A stretch of DNA of 64,000 nt from an uncultured Bacteroidia bacterium (GTDB lineage Bacteria; Bacteroidota; Bacteroidia; Bacteroidales; UBA932). The stretch lies in contig CACZZF010000012.1 of assembly GCA_902785575.1 (NCBI GenBank), forward strand, positions 95,921 to 159,920, given 5' to 3'. The notes beneath the pieces are model-generated. The model did not search any database, was not told the origin of the DNA, and worked only from the letters and a program-made list of their open reading frames with translations. A program made the position numbers and the translations under genes. Shown here piece by piece: positions 8,334 to 17,179 of the stretch (its first letter is position 1; the number at the start of each line of letters is the position of its first letter).

Positions 8334-9458
8334 CTATTTGTTCTTTTCCAAAAACCTCATTAAGCCGTCCCTATGAGCGTCACATCCCACATAATCAAGG
8401 AACAAATCACCTTTCTTTTTTGACAAGAAAGGTTTGATGAGACCTATACGGGACAGCCTGCGAGCCAGCTTATCCGGAAGAGCAAAAGCGCCCCTATAGA
8501 CGAAACCCTGCCTATCAAGGAAGGCATTATATTCATTCTCAAGAGCTTCCGTGTCAGCGATAACACTGTTAAGCTCGCTGATATGAGAGAGGAAAGCATT
8601 GGAGGATTCCTCATCCATAACACGAGGCCCAGGTTGCTCCAGGCATTGGGAGAAAGGTATCAATTTGAAGCCGACCTCAGTTTCTTCCGCAAGATCGAGT
8701 TCCACCATAACGCCCTTGTGCCATGAATCGCATTCAGGCTTAAAAGGCTCGAAACAGAAGTTTCCAATCCCATAGAAAACAGGCTTTCCTGAATATACCT
8801 CATATCCGGAGCAGCAGTGCTGATGATGATTGATGACCGCGTCAGCACCGACATCGACAAAGGTCCTATAAGTACGAACCATCCTGGGGGAAGGATATTC
8901 ACAGCGCTCATATCCGCCATGAACGATAACCACCACATAGTCAGCTTGTCCCCGGGCCATACGGATCTGACTGACTTGCGTCATAGGGTCCAGTTCAGCC
9001 GCGCCTGGCGTATTCTTTCCAGCTATAGAGAATTCCCTCTCGCAGCAATTGATGATAGCCAAGGTCTTTCCACCGATGTCTTTGAAAAGAATCCTCGAAG
9101 CTTCCTGCCTGTCTTTCCCAACCCCAACGTGATCTATTGCCCGGGCATCAAGAAGAGACAAGGTCTCGAAAATTCCCTCCGGGCCAAAATCATTGATATG
9201 GTTATTGGCGAGGGTAACACAATCGAAACCGGCATATTTCAAAGCGTCAAGAGCCTTGACTTCACATTTCAAAGCTGGTCCGACTTTACTGATCGGTTCC
9301 AGCGCTCCAGTGACAGGACACTCAAGATTGACCACAGAATAATCAACCTTCCCAGTAATCTCCTTGATATCAGAGAAAACCGACTCAAAATCGCCTTTCC
9401 CTAAACTCTCTTTAACTTTACCTGACGGGTAGAAGTCCCCTGCTACTAATACTCTCAT
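8334..9458 (-). CDS. CapA-family metallophosphatase-like capsule protein
   Basis: 374 residues. Matches the PGA_cap/CapA family: VNLECPVTG near residue 45, CVTLANNHINDFG near 90, VVIVHGGYERCEYPSP near 177 and NHHQHCCSGYEVYSGKPVFYGIGNF near 210-235, giving the Asn/His residues of a calcineurin-like metal site. In Bacillus CapA takes part in poly-gamma-glutamate synthesis or transport; in capsule loci of Gram-negatives the role is unproven. No signal peptide is seen, unlike many membrane-anchored CapA proteins. Overlaps the upstream GT4 gene by 4 nt. Its pairing with two ATP-grasp TupA-like genes hints at peptidyl or acidic modification of the polymer. Confidence 0.8.
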   Translation of the reverse strand: MRVLVAGDFYPSGKVKESLGKGDFESVFSDIKEITGKVDYSVVNLECPVTGALEPISKVGPALKCEVKALDALKYAGFDCVTLANNHINDFGPEGIFETLSLLDARAIDHVGVGKDRQEASRILFKDIGGKTLAIINCCEREFSIAGKNTPGAAELDPMTQVSQIRMARGQADYVVVIVHGGYERCEYPSPRMVRTYRTFVDVGADAVINHHQHCCSGYEVYSGKPVFYGIGNFCFEPFKPECDSWHKGVMVELDLAEETEVGFKLIPFSQCLEQPGPRVMDEESSNAFLSHISELNSVIADTEALENEYNAFLDRQGFVYRGAFALPDKLARRLSRIGLIKPFLSKKKGDLFLDYVGCDAHRDGLMRFLEKNK

Positions 9459-10651
9459 TTCCCTAAACTATTAAGAAAACCGAGGAGAGGATCTCCCCAA
9501 ATGGAATAATCAAAACTGCCATGACATAGAGCCCTTGCCCCTTCGGAAACCTTTTTTCTCTCTTCCTGATTCATGAATACCCGGACAATCGCCCGGGCCA
9601 AGGCATCATTGTCCTCCAAGTCAATGATATATGCGGATTTGCCATCCTCAAGCCAATTCATAGCCTCACCAAACCGAGTGATAATCACAGGTTTCCCGGC
9701 AGCAAGATATTCCCCGAGTTTGGTCGAGAAACCGTAACGGTTCTGCAGAGTCGGATACTTGTTGATAATAGTAAGAGTGGCTCCAGACAGATATTCGCTC
9801 AACTTACAGTCATTAAGATAGCCTGTGAATATGACCTTACCGTCAAGGTCATATTGATTTATCAAACGGATAATCTCATCTTTGTGAGGAGATTCCTCAA
9901 CAGAGCCTGATAATACAAACTTGACCGGGAATGGTATGCCTCTACACGCCTTTCCAAAGGCCTCGATCATTCCAAGGATTCCGTCCTTTTGCTCGAAAAG
10001 GGTTCCTGAATGGAAAATGTACGGGACCTCTTGATCCATGCTCTTGTCAGGAAGATTAAACTCCTCATAATCGACCAAGATGGGGACCTTGATATGTTTA
10101 CAATCCGGTCTTGTCCATTTTTTCGCGAGTTCCAGGAGCGGGTCGGAGATACTTATGACCCCGTCAAGAAGAGGAAACTGCTCATTAAGAACGCGTTTCC
10201 GCATGTGAGCCGTTTCTTCGGTCTCCACGGAAGTTCCATATGGTATCTCGCATAAATCCCTTACACAGAACGCCCCCACGCTTTTGGCCGCATTCATGAA
10301 TCTCAACATCAGATCCAACTGCTGCCCCATGTACAGGAAGAGCACATCTCCCTTATGGAGATTCTTCCTCAAGTATCTTTTAGTCAACTTGGCATCAAGC
10401 CAATTAAAGAACTTACGGGTGACATAATGGTTCCCTTTATATGGCGATCCTCCGATATAGCGGTATGGAACACCCTGGAAAACACCTTTGGAGGCAGTAT
10501 TTCGCGCCTTGCCCCGCTTTTCCGTCCTCCTAAACAGAACCACCTCACAATCAATTCCTACGGATAACATCGCCCGGGCATAGCATCTCACCCTCTTTGT
10601 CCCGGCCATCCCATTAGGATAAGGCTCTGGCGCAACGATTATCAGTCTCAT
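9455..10651 (-). CDS. GT4 family glycosyltransferase
   Basis: 398 residues with GT-B architecture. The N-terminal Rossmann domain starts MRLIIVAPEPYPNGMAGTKR; the C-terminal donor-binding domain has IFHSGTLFEQKDGILGMIEAF (about 210), GYLNDCKLSEYLSGATL and YGFSTKLGEYLAAGKPVI, the E-x7-E-like motif of GT4 retaining transferases. Cytoplasmic enzyme adding a sugar to the undecaprenyl-linked intermediate. Overlaps wzx upstream and capA downstream by 4 nt each. Donor sugar unknown. Confidence 0.85.
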   Translation of the reverse strand: MRLIIVAPEPYPNGMAGTKRVRCYARAMLSVGIDCEVVLFRRTEKRGKARNTASKGVFQGVPYRYIGGSPYKGNHYVTRKFFNWLDAKLTKRYLRKNLHKGDVLFLYMGQQLDLMLRFMNAAKSVGAFCVRDLCEIPYGTSVETEETAHMRKRVLNEQFPLLDGVISISDPLLELAKKWTRPDCKHIKVPILVDYEEFNLPDKSMDQEVPYIFHSGTLFEQKDGILGMIEAFGKACRGIPFPVKFVLSGSVEESPHKDEIIRLINQYDLDGKVIFTGYLNDCKLSEYLSGATLTIINKYPTLQNRYGFSTKLGEYLAAGKPVIITRFGEAMNWLEDGKSAYIIDLEDNDALARAIVRVFMNQEERKKVSEGARALCHGSFDYSIWGDPLLGFLNSLGK

Positions 10652-12189
10652 TTACCAGCCCTCCTAATGATTTTATAGAATATCTCCTCTATAAATGTGC
10701 GTTCACCTTTCGTAAGAGCATAAACGTATGATAACGAGCCTATTACCAAGGTCGTAGCAACTGTGACAGCGACAAGTCTGAGGAAACCTGACGGCATGAT
10801 GGCACGGACTACGTAACCGGTGACAAAGGCGAATACCGCGACCAACGCCAACCTGAATAATACGGCTTTGCAGAAATCCCAGACCGGGAAACCCTCCTGC
10901 CGCTTGCAGATGAGAAGAGTAAAAACATCAACAAAGATCTGCATGACTAAAAAGGTGATATATGACGTCTCCGGAGAGCATCCGAACGCATAAGCGACCC
11001 AGACAGCAATGAAAGCGATAACATTCATCAGACCTGTCATGATGCAGAAATACTTGATCTTCCCGGAGGATATGATCAATTGCCTTGGCGTATTCATACC
11101 TATATCAACCAGGATACATATCAAGGAAATTCTCACGAACGTTGACGTGTATTCAGGGACATCTTTTAGCCAAAGTTCCAGAAGATAATCGCACTCGAGG
11201 ATGATTGGTGTCACGATAAGCAGAAGAAGCAGGAAGGATATCTTGACGCCCTTATGGACAAGATCAAAAGCATATTTCCTGTCCCCTTCCGCATATGATT
11301 TCGTGAGACGCGGATTAAGGGCATGCAAGAAGTTCACCGCAAAAGGACGTACAGTTCCTTCCACCTGTGTGGTCACTCCCCTGGCGGCGTTGACAAGGAC
11401 ACCGAAGTACTTGTTTACCAGCAGGTTGGTACCACTGCTGGCCATCACACCAAATCCAGAGCTGAAGAAGTTCCAGCCCACGAAACCTGACATCTCTTTA
11501 ATGATGCCTTTGTCAATAACAATACGTCCCCTACTCTCGTCGAAGTGCCGTTTACAATAAACCCCGTAAGTAAGGCGCACAAGGATAGCGATGGCGAGCA
11601 TCAGCACTGAATAGGTCTTGAGCTTGTCGAATGAAGAATACATCAACAAGATGGCCACGGAGAGTTTCAGGAGAGCCTCCAGAATGCTGATATAAGCGTA
11701 TGCTGACATCTTCTCATGCGCCACTATCATGGAGTTATAAGGGACGCTGAGCAAAGTTACGCACAGGATACCGAAAGAGCAGTGTAGAACCCAATGGGCA
11801 GCCCCGAGCCGGTCCGGAGGAATACTCATGTGACTATTGAGCCACCAGAGACCAGCTGTCTCCACAATCAAGCCGACCACGACGCACATGAGCAACTGTA
11901 TTATCACGCTAGCCGAAAAAACACGGTGAGTCTTATCCGGATCACCCTCTCCAAGAGAGTAGGTCAAGAACCGAGTGATAGCATTAGACACCGAGCCGGT
12001 CAAAACAGCACAAAAAGCGACTACACCACCTACCGCATTGAAAACTCCATAGTCGTGCTGTCCGAGAGCGGAAAGGATAATTCTTGATGTGAAAAGCCCG
12101 ATGAACATCAACAAAAGCATACGAATGAAGAGGAAGACGGTATTACCCGCGATCCTTTTGTTCTTCTCGTAGTTTGATGAATCGTTCAT
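10648..12189 (-). CDS. Wzx-type polysaccharide flippase (left cluster)
   Basis: 513-residue, strongly hydrophobic protein with about 12-14 predicted membrane helices, related to the PST/MATE oligosaccharide flippases. FLFIRMLLLMFIGLFTSRIIL near residue 18 and LGQHDYGVFNAVGGVVAF are the usual N-terminal motifs. It would flip the lipid-linked repeat unit to the periplasm. Start ATG 12189 is 21 nt after the epimerase stop; the end overlaps the GT4 gene by 4 nt. A second, unrelated-looking flippase (20491-21945) serves the right cluster, which suggests two separate polymers. Confidence 0.85.
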   Translation of the reverse strand: MNDSSNYEKNKRIAGNTVFLFIRMLLLMFIGLFTSRIILSALGQHDYGVFNAVGGVVAFCAVLTGSVSNAITRFLTYSLGEGDPDKTHRVFSASVIIQLLMCVVVGLIVETAGLWWLNSHMSIPPDRLGAAHWVLHCSFGILCVTLLSVPYNSMIVAHEKMSAYAYISILEALLKLSVAILLMYSSFDKLKTYSVLMLAIAILVRLTYGVYCKRHFDESRGRIVIDKGIIKEMSGFVGWNFFSSGFGVMASSGTNLLVNKYFGVLVNAARGVTTQVEGTVRPFAVNFLHALNPRLTKSYAEGDRKYAFDLVHKGVKISFLLLLLIVTPIILECDYLLELWLKDVPEYTSTFVRISLICILVDIGMNTPRQLIISSGKIKYFCIMTGLMNVIAFIAVWVAYAFGCSPETSYITFLVMQIFVDVFTLLICKRQEGFPVWDFCKAVLFRLALVAVFAFVTGYVVRAIMPSGFLRLVAVTVATTLVIGSLSYVYALTKGERTFIEEIFYKIIRRAGK

Positions 12190-12210
12190 GCTATTGGAAA
12201 CTTCTGATTA

Positions 12211-13305
12211 TCAACGCAAAGGGTTCTTCTCAGACTTGAACCACGCGATAAACTGTCCGATTCCCTCATGAAGGGTTGTGGAGGGATGATAACCAAGACG
12301 GGTCTCGAGTTTGGAACAATCGGCGTAGGTCTGGTAGACATCCCCAGCCTGCATCGGAAGGAATACCTTCTTCGCTTCTGTTCCCAACGCGGTCTCGATC
12401 TCCGAGATGAAATCCATAAGCTTAACAGGGTTTGAGCAACCGATATTGTAGACCTCAAACGGCACGGATCCTTCGCTTCGCATAGAACCTTCGCTTCGCA
12501 TAGATCCTTCGCTTCGCTCAGGATGACAGGATGGGCAGGCCTCAGTATGACAGGAGGGAGGGTTGTCAATTACTCGGATGGTGCCTTCAACGATATCGTC
12601 GACATAGGTGAAATCCCGGATCATGTCACCACCGTTGAACACCTTTATCGGCTCTCCGTTGGAGATGGCCGTGGCGAAGAGCATCGGAGACATGTCCGGA
12701 CGTCCCCACGGGCCATAGACAGTGAAGAATCGAAGACCTGTGGCCGGGATCCCGTAAAGCTTTGAATACGAGTGGGCCATAAGCTCATTTGACTTCTTGG
12801 TCGCGCCATACAGGCTAACCTGGGAATCAGCCTTGTCCTCCTCGTTGAAAGGCACCTTTGTGTTCAAGCCATATACCGAGCTTGAAGAAGCGAAAACCAG
12901 ATGCTTGACAGGATGGTTCCGGCAAGCCTCAAGGATATTCAGGAAACCTTCCAGGTTGCTATGAAGATAAGCGTAAGGATTTGTGATAGAATACCTTACG
13001 CCAGCCTGTGCCGCAAGGTTCACCACCACATCGAATCCTTCTTCCGCAAATAGTTTGTCAAGAGCCGCCTTATCGCATAAGTCACCCTTGACGAAACGGA
13101 CAGAAGGCCAATTCGCGCTGTATTTCACCTCGCCATCAGCGTAGGGTCCCTCAAAACCGTTCTCCTTAAGACGACCATATTTCAGCCGGACGTCATAATA
13201 ATCATTGATATTATCGAATCCGACGACTTCGTCTCCCCTGCTTGCCAATCTCGCGAGAAGATTGGCGCCTATGAACCCGGCCGCGCCGGTCAAAAAAACC
13301 TTCAT
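12211..13305 (-). CDS. NAD-dependent epimerase, UDP-glucuronate 4-epimerase type, with in-frame repeat insertion
   Basis: 364 residues, extended SDR fold. NAD-binding GAAGFIGANL (about 8-17), VVNLAAQAGVRYS near 100, catalytic S-x-Y-x3-K in DSQVSLYGATKKSNE near 155, and RFFTVYGPWGRPDM match UDP-glucuronate 4-epimerases, which make UDP-galacturonate for capsules. At residues about 250-280 the loop after RVIDNPP carries a repeat-derived segment (HPERSEG, then MRSEGS units) translated from the dispersed palindromic element; the conserved VYNIG strand resumes right after it. The loop varies in length in the family, so the enzyme may still work. ATG 13305 preferred to TTG 13311. Links purC upstream with wzx downstream. 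Confidence 0.88.
   Translation of the reverse strand: MKVFLTGAAGFIGANLLARLASRGDEVVGFDNINDYYDVRLKYGRLKENGFEGPYADGEVKYSANWPSVRFVKGDLCDKAALDKLFAEEGFDVVVNLAAQAGVRYSITNPYAYLHSNLEGFLNILEACRNHPVKHLVFASSSSVYGLNTKVPFNEEDKADSQVSLYGATKKSNELMAHSYSKLYGIPATGLRFFTVYGPWGRPDMSPMLFATAISNGEPIKVFNGGDMIRDFTYVDDIVEGTIRVIDNPPSCHTEACPSCHPERSEGSMRSEGSMRSEGSVPFEVYNIGCSNPVKLMDFISEIETALGTEAKKVFLPMQAGDVYQTYADCSKLETRLGYHPSTTLHEGIGQFIAWFKSEKNPLR
12466..12552 (-). repeat. Compound dispersed element inside the epimerase gene, with 18-bp tandem units
   Basis: Read on the minus strand: two copies of the 5' half (TGTCATACTGAG at 12552-12541, TGTCATCCTGAG at 12528-12517), then three 3' halves of 18, 18 and 18-27 bp (12528-12502, 12501-12484, 12483-12466) around GCGAAGCGAAGG. 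The whole segment is open in the epimerase frame. The 18-bp period adds six residues per copy without a frameshift. Confidence 0.8.
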
Positions 13306-13311
13306 TCCCAA

Positions 13312-14253
13312 TTATTTAACACTTTCAATCCAGGAGCGCACATTCGCCTCCATAGAGGTCCCTGAATATTCAACCTTCTCGAACTTCTCGCCCGTGATGT
13401 GCTCGTAAAGCTCAATATAACGGTCGGTGATACCAGCCACGACCTCGGGAGTCATCTCGGGAACCTTCTGGCCTTTCTGTCCCTGGAAGCCATTGGCCAT
13501 CAGCCACTCACGCACGAACTCCTTGGAAAGTTGGCGCTGCCTCTCCCCTTTGGCGAGACGATCCTCATAACCCTCGGCATAGAAATACCTCGAAGAATCG
13601 GGGGTATGGACCTCATCCATCAGGTAAATCTCACCGTTCCTCTTTCCGAACTCGTACTTGGTGTCCACAAGGATAAGACCCTGCTTCGCCGCTATCTCAG
13701 TACCCCTCTGGAATATCGCCCTGGTATACTCCTCCAGATTCTCGTAATCTTCCTTTCCGACCAGGCCGGAGGCTATGATCTCCTCTTTTGAGATATCCTC
13801 GTCATGACCTTCCGCGGCTTTTGTCGTGGGTGTTATGATAGGCTCCGGAAACTTCTGGTTCTCAACCATTCCCTCAGGTAGAGGAACTCCGCAAAGAGTC
13901 CTCTTCCCGGCCTTGTACTCGCGCCACGCATGGCCGGCGAGGTAGCCCCTTATAACCATCTCAACCTTGAAAGGCTCGCATTTGTATCCAACGGTGACAG
14001 CCGGGTCAGGAACAGCGACCTTCCAATTAGGAAGGATATCCGAAGTGGCGTCCAGGAACTTGGCGGCGATCCGGTTCAGCACCTGTCCCTTGTAAGGGAT
14101 GCCCTCAGGGAGGACAACATCAAAAGCCGAGATCCTGTCGGTGACCACCATGGCGAGATATTTACCGTCAATATCGTAAACATCACGAACCTTTCCTACA
14201 TACTTGCCAACCTGTCCCGGGAGGTTGAAGCCCGTTTCCACAATAGCTTTCAT
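13312..14253 (-). CDS. purC: Phosphoribosylaminoimidazole-succinocarboxamide synthase
   Basis: 313 residues, the long form of SAICAR synthetase. Joins aspartate to CAIR with ATP in purine synthesis. Motifs: [37 protein letters not shown] is readable from residue 20 on; [16 protein letters not shown], then [14 protein letters not shown] and DTKYEFG follow, all diagnostic. It overlaps neither neighbour: recX stop is immediately upstream (14254) and the epimerase ATG is 6 nt past its stop. A housekeeping gene in the middle of the series rlmN to TupA, so capsule genes downstream may share its transcription. Confidence 0.97.
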   Translation of the reverse strand: MKAIVETGFNLPGQVGKYVGKVRDVYDIDGKYLAMVVTDRISAFDVVLPEGIPYKGQVLNRIAAKFLDATSDILPNWKVAVPDPAVTVGYKCEPFKVEMVIRGYLAGHAWREYKAGKRTLCGVPLPEGMVENQKFPEPIITPTTKAAEGHDEDISKEEIIASGLVGKEDYENLEEYTRAIFQRGTEIAAKQGLILVDTKYEFGKRNGEIYLMDEVHTPDSSRYFYAEGYEDRLAKGERQRQLSKEFVREWLMANGFQGQKGQKVPEMTPEVVAGITDRYIELYEHITGEKFEKVEYSGTSMEANVRSWIESVK

Positions 14254-14736
14254 TTATTCTTGATAATTAATTATTTCCATATCTTTTAGCAGCTCCGCGA
14301 CAACAGGGGCGAGCTGGTCATATTCGTATCCTCTGGTCAAACCGAACTTAAGGAGTTTGAACTTTATCTGAGGATCTCCAATCAGGGTCCTGCACTTTGT
14401 CTCGAGTACAGAACGCATCCGGCGGTCAGCCTCCTCCTTGTCGATCTCTCCTAAAGCTCGCGCCACGACAGGCCTTGGTATACCTTTACCCACAAGAGTA
14501 TATGAGATTTTCGCCGGTCCCCATCCAGTCAACCTGGACTTCTCCCTGGCGAAAGCGGAGGCGTAACGCAGGTCATCAACAAATCGGTCGGCAACTAGCG
14601 ATTCAACAAGTTTCCCGGCCTGCTCCCGATCGCCTTCAAAAGCGGTCATGGCTTTCCTGAATACGTCCGAGGTGCAATACTCCCTCTTTGAGCATTGTGC
14701 CTGCAGGCGATCCAAGACTTTAGAATAATCCTCCAT
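14254..14736 (-). CDS. recX: RecX family regulatory protein
   Basis: 160 residues from ATG 14736, chosen because it lies 1 nt past the patatin stop; the longer open frame is inside that gene. Three-helix repeats typical of RecX are visible: LQAQCSKREYCTSDVFRKA, LVADRFVDDLRYASAFAREKSRLTGWGPAKISYTL and RSVLETKCRTL. RecX binds RecA filaments and limits their activity. Here it is about 30 kb from recA (45226) rather than next to it, and it is co-transcribed with purC. Function by family only. Confidence 0.88.
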   Translation of the reverse strand: MEDYSKVLDRLQAQCSKREYCTSDVFRKAMTAFEGDREQAGKLVESLVADRFVDDLRYASAFAREKSRLTGWGPAKISYTLVGKGIPRPVVARALGEIDKEEADRRMRSVLETKCRTLIGDPQIKFKLLKFGLTRGYEYDQLAPVVAELLKDMEIINYQE

Positions 14737-14737
14737 A

Positions 14738-17179
14738 TCAGAAATCGAATCCGAGGCTGACGTAGACTCCAGCTTTATGTGAGTAATCTGACCAATGGAC
14801 ATTGAAACCCAAAGGGCCGATGATGCTGTTGTACGTGTACTGCAAGCCGAAGCCATGATAGTCTTGAATCTCTTCCGCCCAATTCATAAAACCGTCCCAC
14901 TCATTGGAGGACAGGGCGTAATTATAAATCGCGGTGAGATAGTTGTTGCGGTAGAGCTTGAATCGGAAATCCGCTCTTGCGACACCTAATACTTTAGGCA
15001 TCGAGGCGGCGGAAGTTATGCCGATAAAAGGCATCTGCTGCTCAAGGTAACGTCCCGCAAGGCTTCCACCCATAGTGTTCGCGAACGGGATGGGAATGTC
15101 ATCTCCGAAAAGCGCCCTCATATTCAGCGACGGGATAAATGCGAAGGAATCCCCACCATACACTTTCAACGCGTCGAAATGAATCGCGTGGAAATTGTGC
15201 ATCTTCTTAGGGAAAGATCCGAACATCCAGCTGTATGAGATCCCGACTGAATGCCCGCTGGAAGGCACATATCCATCATCCAATGAATCGTTCCTTCCAT
15301 CAATGAAGAAAGACAAATGGCTGTTGCTCAACTGGTCCACATTATAATCCGAGAGATCCTTTTCAGAGAGGATGGAGCTGATGTTGAAATAGTCATTCCG
15401 GAATCCTTCCTTCAGGAAGAACTTGGACCATTTTATGTTGGAAAGGTAAACCTCTTGCCTGAGGTTAGTGGAGTTGATCCTGAAGTTGTTGTCCCCAAGG
15501 CTGAAGGTATTCCTGTCCGTATAGCGGATGCTGGCAGCGGCATTCACAGTCATGCCTCTTTGAGCAACATAGGAATACACCACACCGGCATACGGGTTCG
15601 ACCCGATCTTACCGGTAAAATCCAAGGAAGCGCCGCGGAGCTTCTGTACTCCGACACCCAGATTGAACATGACGGCGACGACCTCCTCAGTATCGAACCT
15701 CGCCCCGAAACCGACCTTGTTGATAGGTCCCTTCTTACAATTGAATTTCAAGCGGTAAGGCTGGTTATCACCGAGAAGCTCATAATTGACATAATCGAAA
15801 GAATTCGTGGCATAGATGGTCGCCACAGCATTCTCTATCTCTTCACTGCCGACATAGGTGCCAGCTTTCAAATTTATCTTGTTCTGAAGATAGGCGCTCT
15901 CCTTGTCACTAACCCCGACCACCTCGACTCCGGAGATCATGACCTTTCCGATACGGATGTCATCAGCGACCTGGTTATGGAGGGTCTTGACCCCTGGACC
16001 GACAATCCTCTTGATGGAATCCAAGGCCGCGGCCTGAGCCACCGCCGCTTCATAACCCCTGTTGATGATAACGTCGATACTCTTTGTGTCGAAACTCATC
16101 ATGGAATATTCATGGAGATCAGGGAAGATCGTCACATCCGGGATGTTGATGTTATTCTCGTAAGAAGAACGGCCCATCATGTCAATTCCAGTGTCAAGGA
16201 TGTCACCAAGATTGTTGATTTCCGAGTATGATTTGTAACCACTTGAGAGATTGACACCTATCACTATGTCGGCACCGCATTTCTTGGCCAGGTCAGTCGG
16301 GAAGTTATTACGCATACCTCCGTCCACCAACACCATTCCATCTGTCTTCACGGGAGTGAACAAGCCAGGGATAGACATGGTCGAGCGCAACGCGGTATTG
16401 AGCTTCCCTTGAGTCCATATCTTAGCGGTTCCCCTTACCAGATCGGTGGCGACGCACAAGAACGGGATAGGAAGCTCTGTATAAAAGTCTATATCATCCT
16501 GATAACCGACTGAAAGAGAGCTGAATAGGTTATTCACATTCTGCCCGTAGACCATTCCTGATGGAAGGCTGCCAAGCAGGTTGTCCCTGACGAGACCCGA
16601 AGCGTCGACATCGCCGTTAGCACCGAGACGGAGCTCATCCCCCTTATGGGGGTACTGGGTCTCATCTGATTTCTGTTTCAAGAATTCCTTCTTGTCGTAA
16701 TAGAAAGGGAAAGACAGGGCATATTTCTCTTTGTACTTAATCGTGGAATATGACAGGTATTTTCTCGGAACCTTATCAGACAGAGCCATATCCCAATCGA
16801 TACTTCTAATCAGGGAATCAAGATGAGGAGCGTCATATCCAAGGGCATATATACCCCCGACAAGGCCTCCCATGCTAGTACCCATCACGAGGTCGATGGG
16901 CATACCGATCGACTCCAGATAATTAATGACACCCACATGTGCCGCACCTTTCGCGCCTCCTCCAGACAGTACCAGAGCGACAGTCGGACGATGCTTGACA
17001 ATCCTTATGGAGTCCAGTCTATGTTTGATAACCCTAACCCTCAAGTCCCTGGCTTCCGAAGCGGCATCTATCACAGCGTGGCTCTGCTGCGCCATTCCAG
17101 TAAAGGAAGCCGCGATAAAAGCGAGAGCCGAAGCGAATATGACTCTGGAAAGACTACTCATTCTTATCATAGGTCTCAT
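14738..17179 (-). CDS. Patatin-like phospholipase with BamA-like barrel (type Vd secretion-like)
   Basis: 813 residues. Signal peptide (about 1-30), patatin domain with oxyanion loop GGGAKG (73-78), nucleophile elbow GTSMG (100-104) and DGG (286-288) completing the Ser-Asp dyad, then a POTRA-like segment and a C-terminal 16-strand surface-antigen barrel ending GVYVSLGFDF. This layout is that of PlpD-like type Vd autotransporters, with the lipase exported through or held at the outer membrane. Starts at an ATGA overlap with rlmN; recX follows after 1 nt. Substrate is presumably phospholipid. Confidence 0.9.
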   Translation of the reverse strand: MRPMIRMSSLSRVIFASALAFIAASFTGMAQQSHAVIDAASEARDLRVRVIKHRLDSIRIVKHRPTVALVLSGGGAKGAAHVGVINYLESIGMPIDLVMGTSMGGLVGGIYALGYDAPHLDSLIRSIDWDMALSDKVPRKYLSYSTIKYKEKYALSFPFYYDKKEFLKQKSDETQYPHKGDELRLGANGDVDASGLVRDNLLGSLPSGMVYGQNVNNLFSSLSVGYQDDIDFYTELPIPFLCVATDLVRGTAKIWTQGKLNTALRSTMSIPGLFTPVKTDGMVLVDGGMRNNFPTDLAKKCGADIVIGVNLSSGYKSYSEINNLGDILDTGIDMMGRSSYENNINIPDVTIFPDLHEYSMMSFDTKSIDVIINRGYEAAVAQAAALDSIKRIVGPGVKTLHNQVADDIRIGKVMISGVEVVGVSDKESAYLQNKINLKAGTYVGSEEIENAVATIYATNSFDYVNYELLGDNQPYRLKFNCKKGPINKVGFGARFDTEEVVAVMFNLGVGVQKLRGASLDFTGKIGSNPYAGVVYSYVAQRGMTVNAAASIRYTDRNTFSLGDNNFRINSTNLRQEVYLSNIKWSKFFLKEGFRNDYFNISSILSEKDLSDYNVDQLSNSHLSFFIDGRNDSLDDGYVPSSGHSVGISYSWMFGSFPKKMHNFHAIHFDALKVYGGDSFAFIPSLNMRALFGDDIPIPFANTMGGSLAGRYLEQQMPFIGITSAASMPKVLGVARADFRFKLYRNNYLTAIYNYALSSNEWDGFMNWAEEIQDYHGFGLQYTYNSIIGPLGFNVHWSDYSHKAGVYVSLGFDF

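Noticed and set aside
12186..12569. 127-residue frame over the epimerase 3' half
   Set aside because: It only exists because the repeat element is open in several frames (VILSEAKDL-type peptide). The epimerase frame is the real one.
15317..16231. 304-residue open frame antisense to the patatin gene
   Set aside because: No domain, signal or neighbour supports it; the patatin/BamA protein on the other strand is fully convincing.
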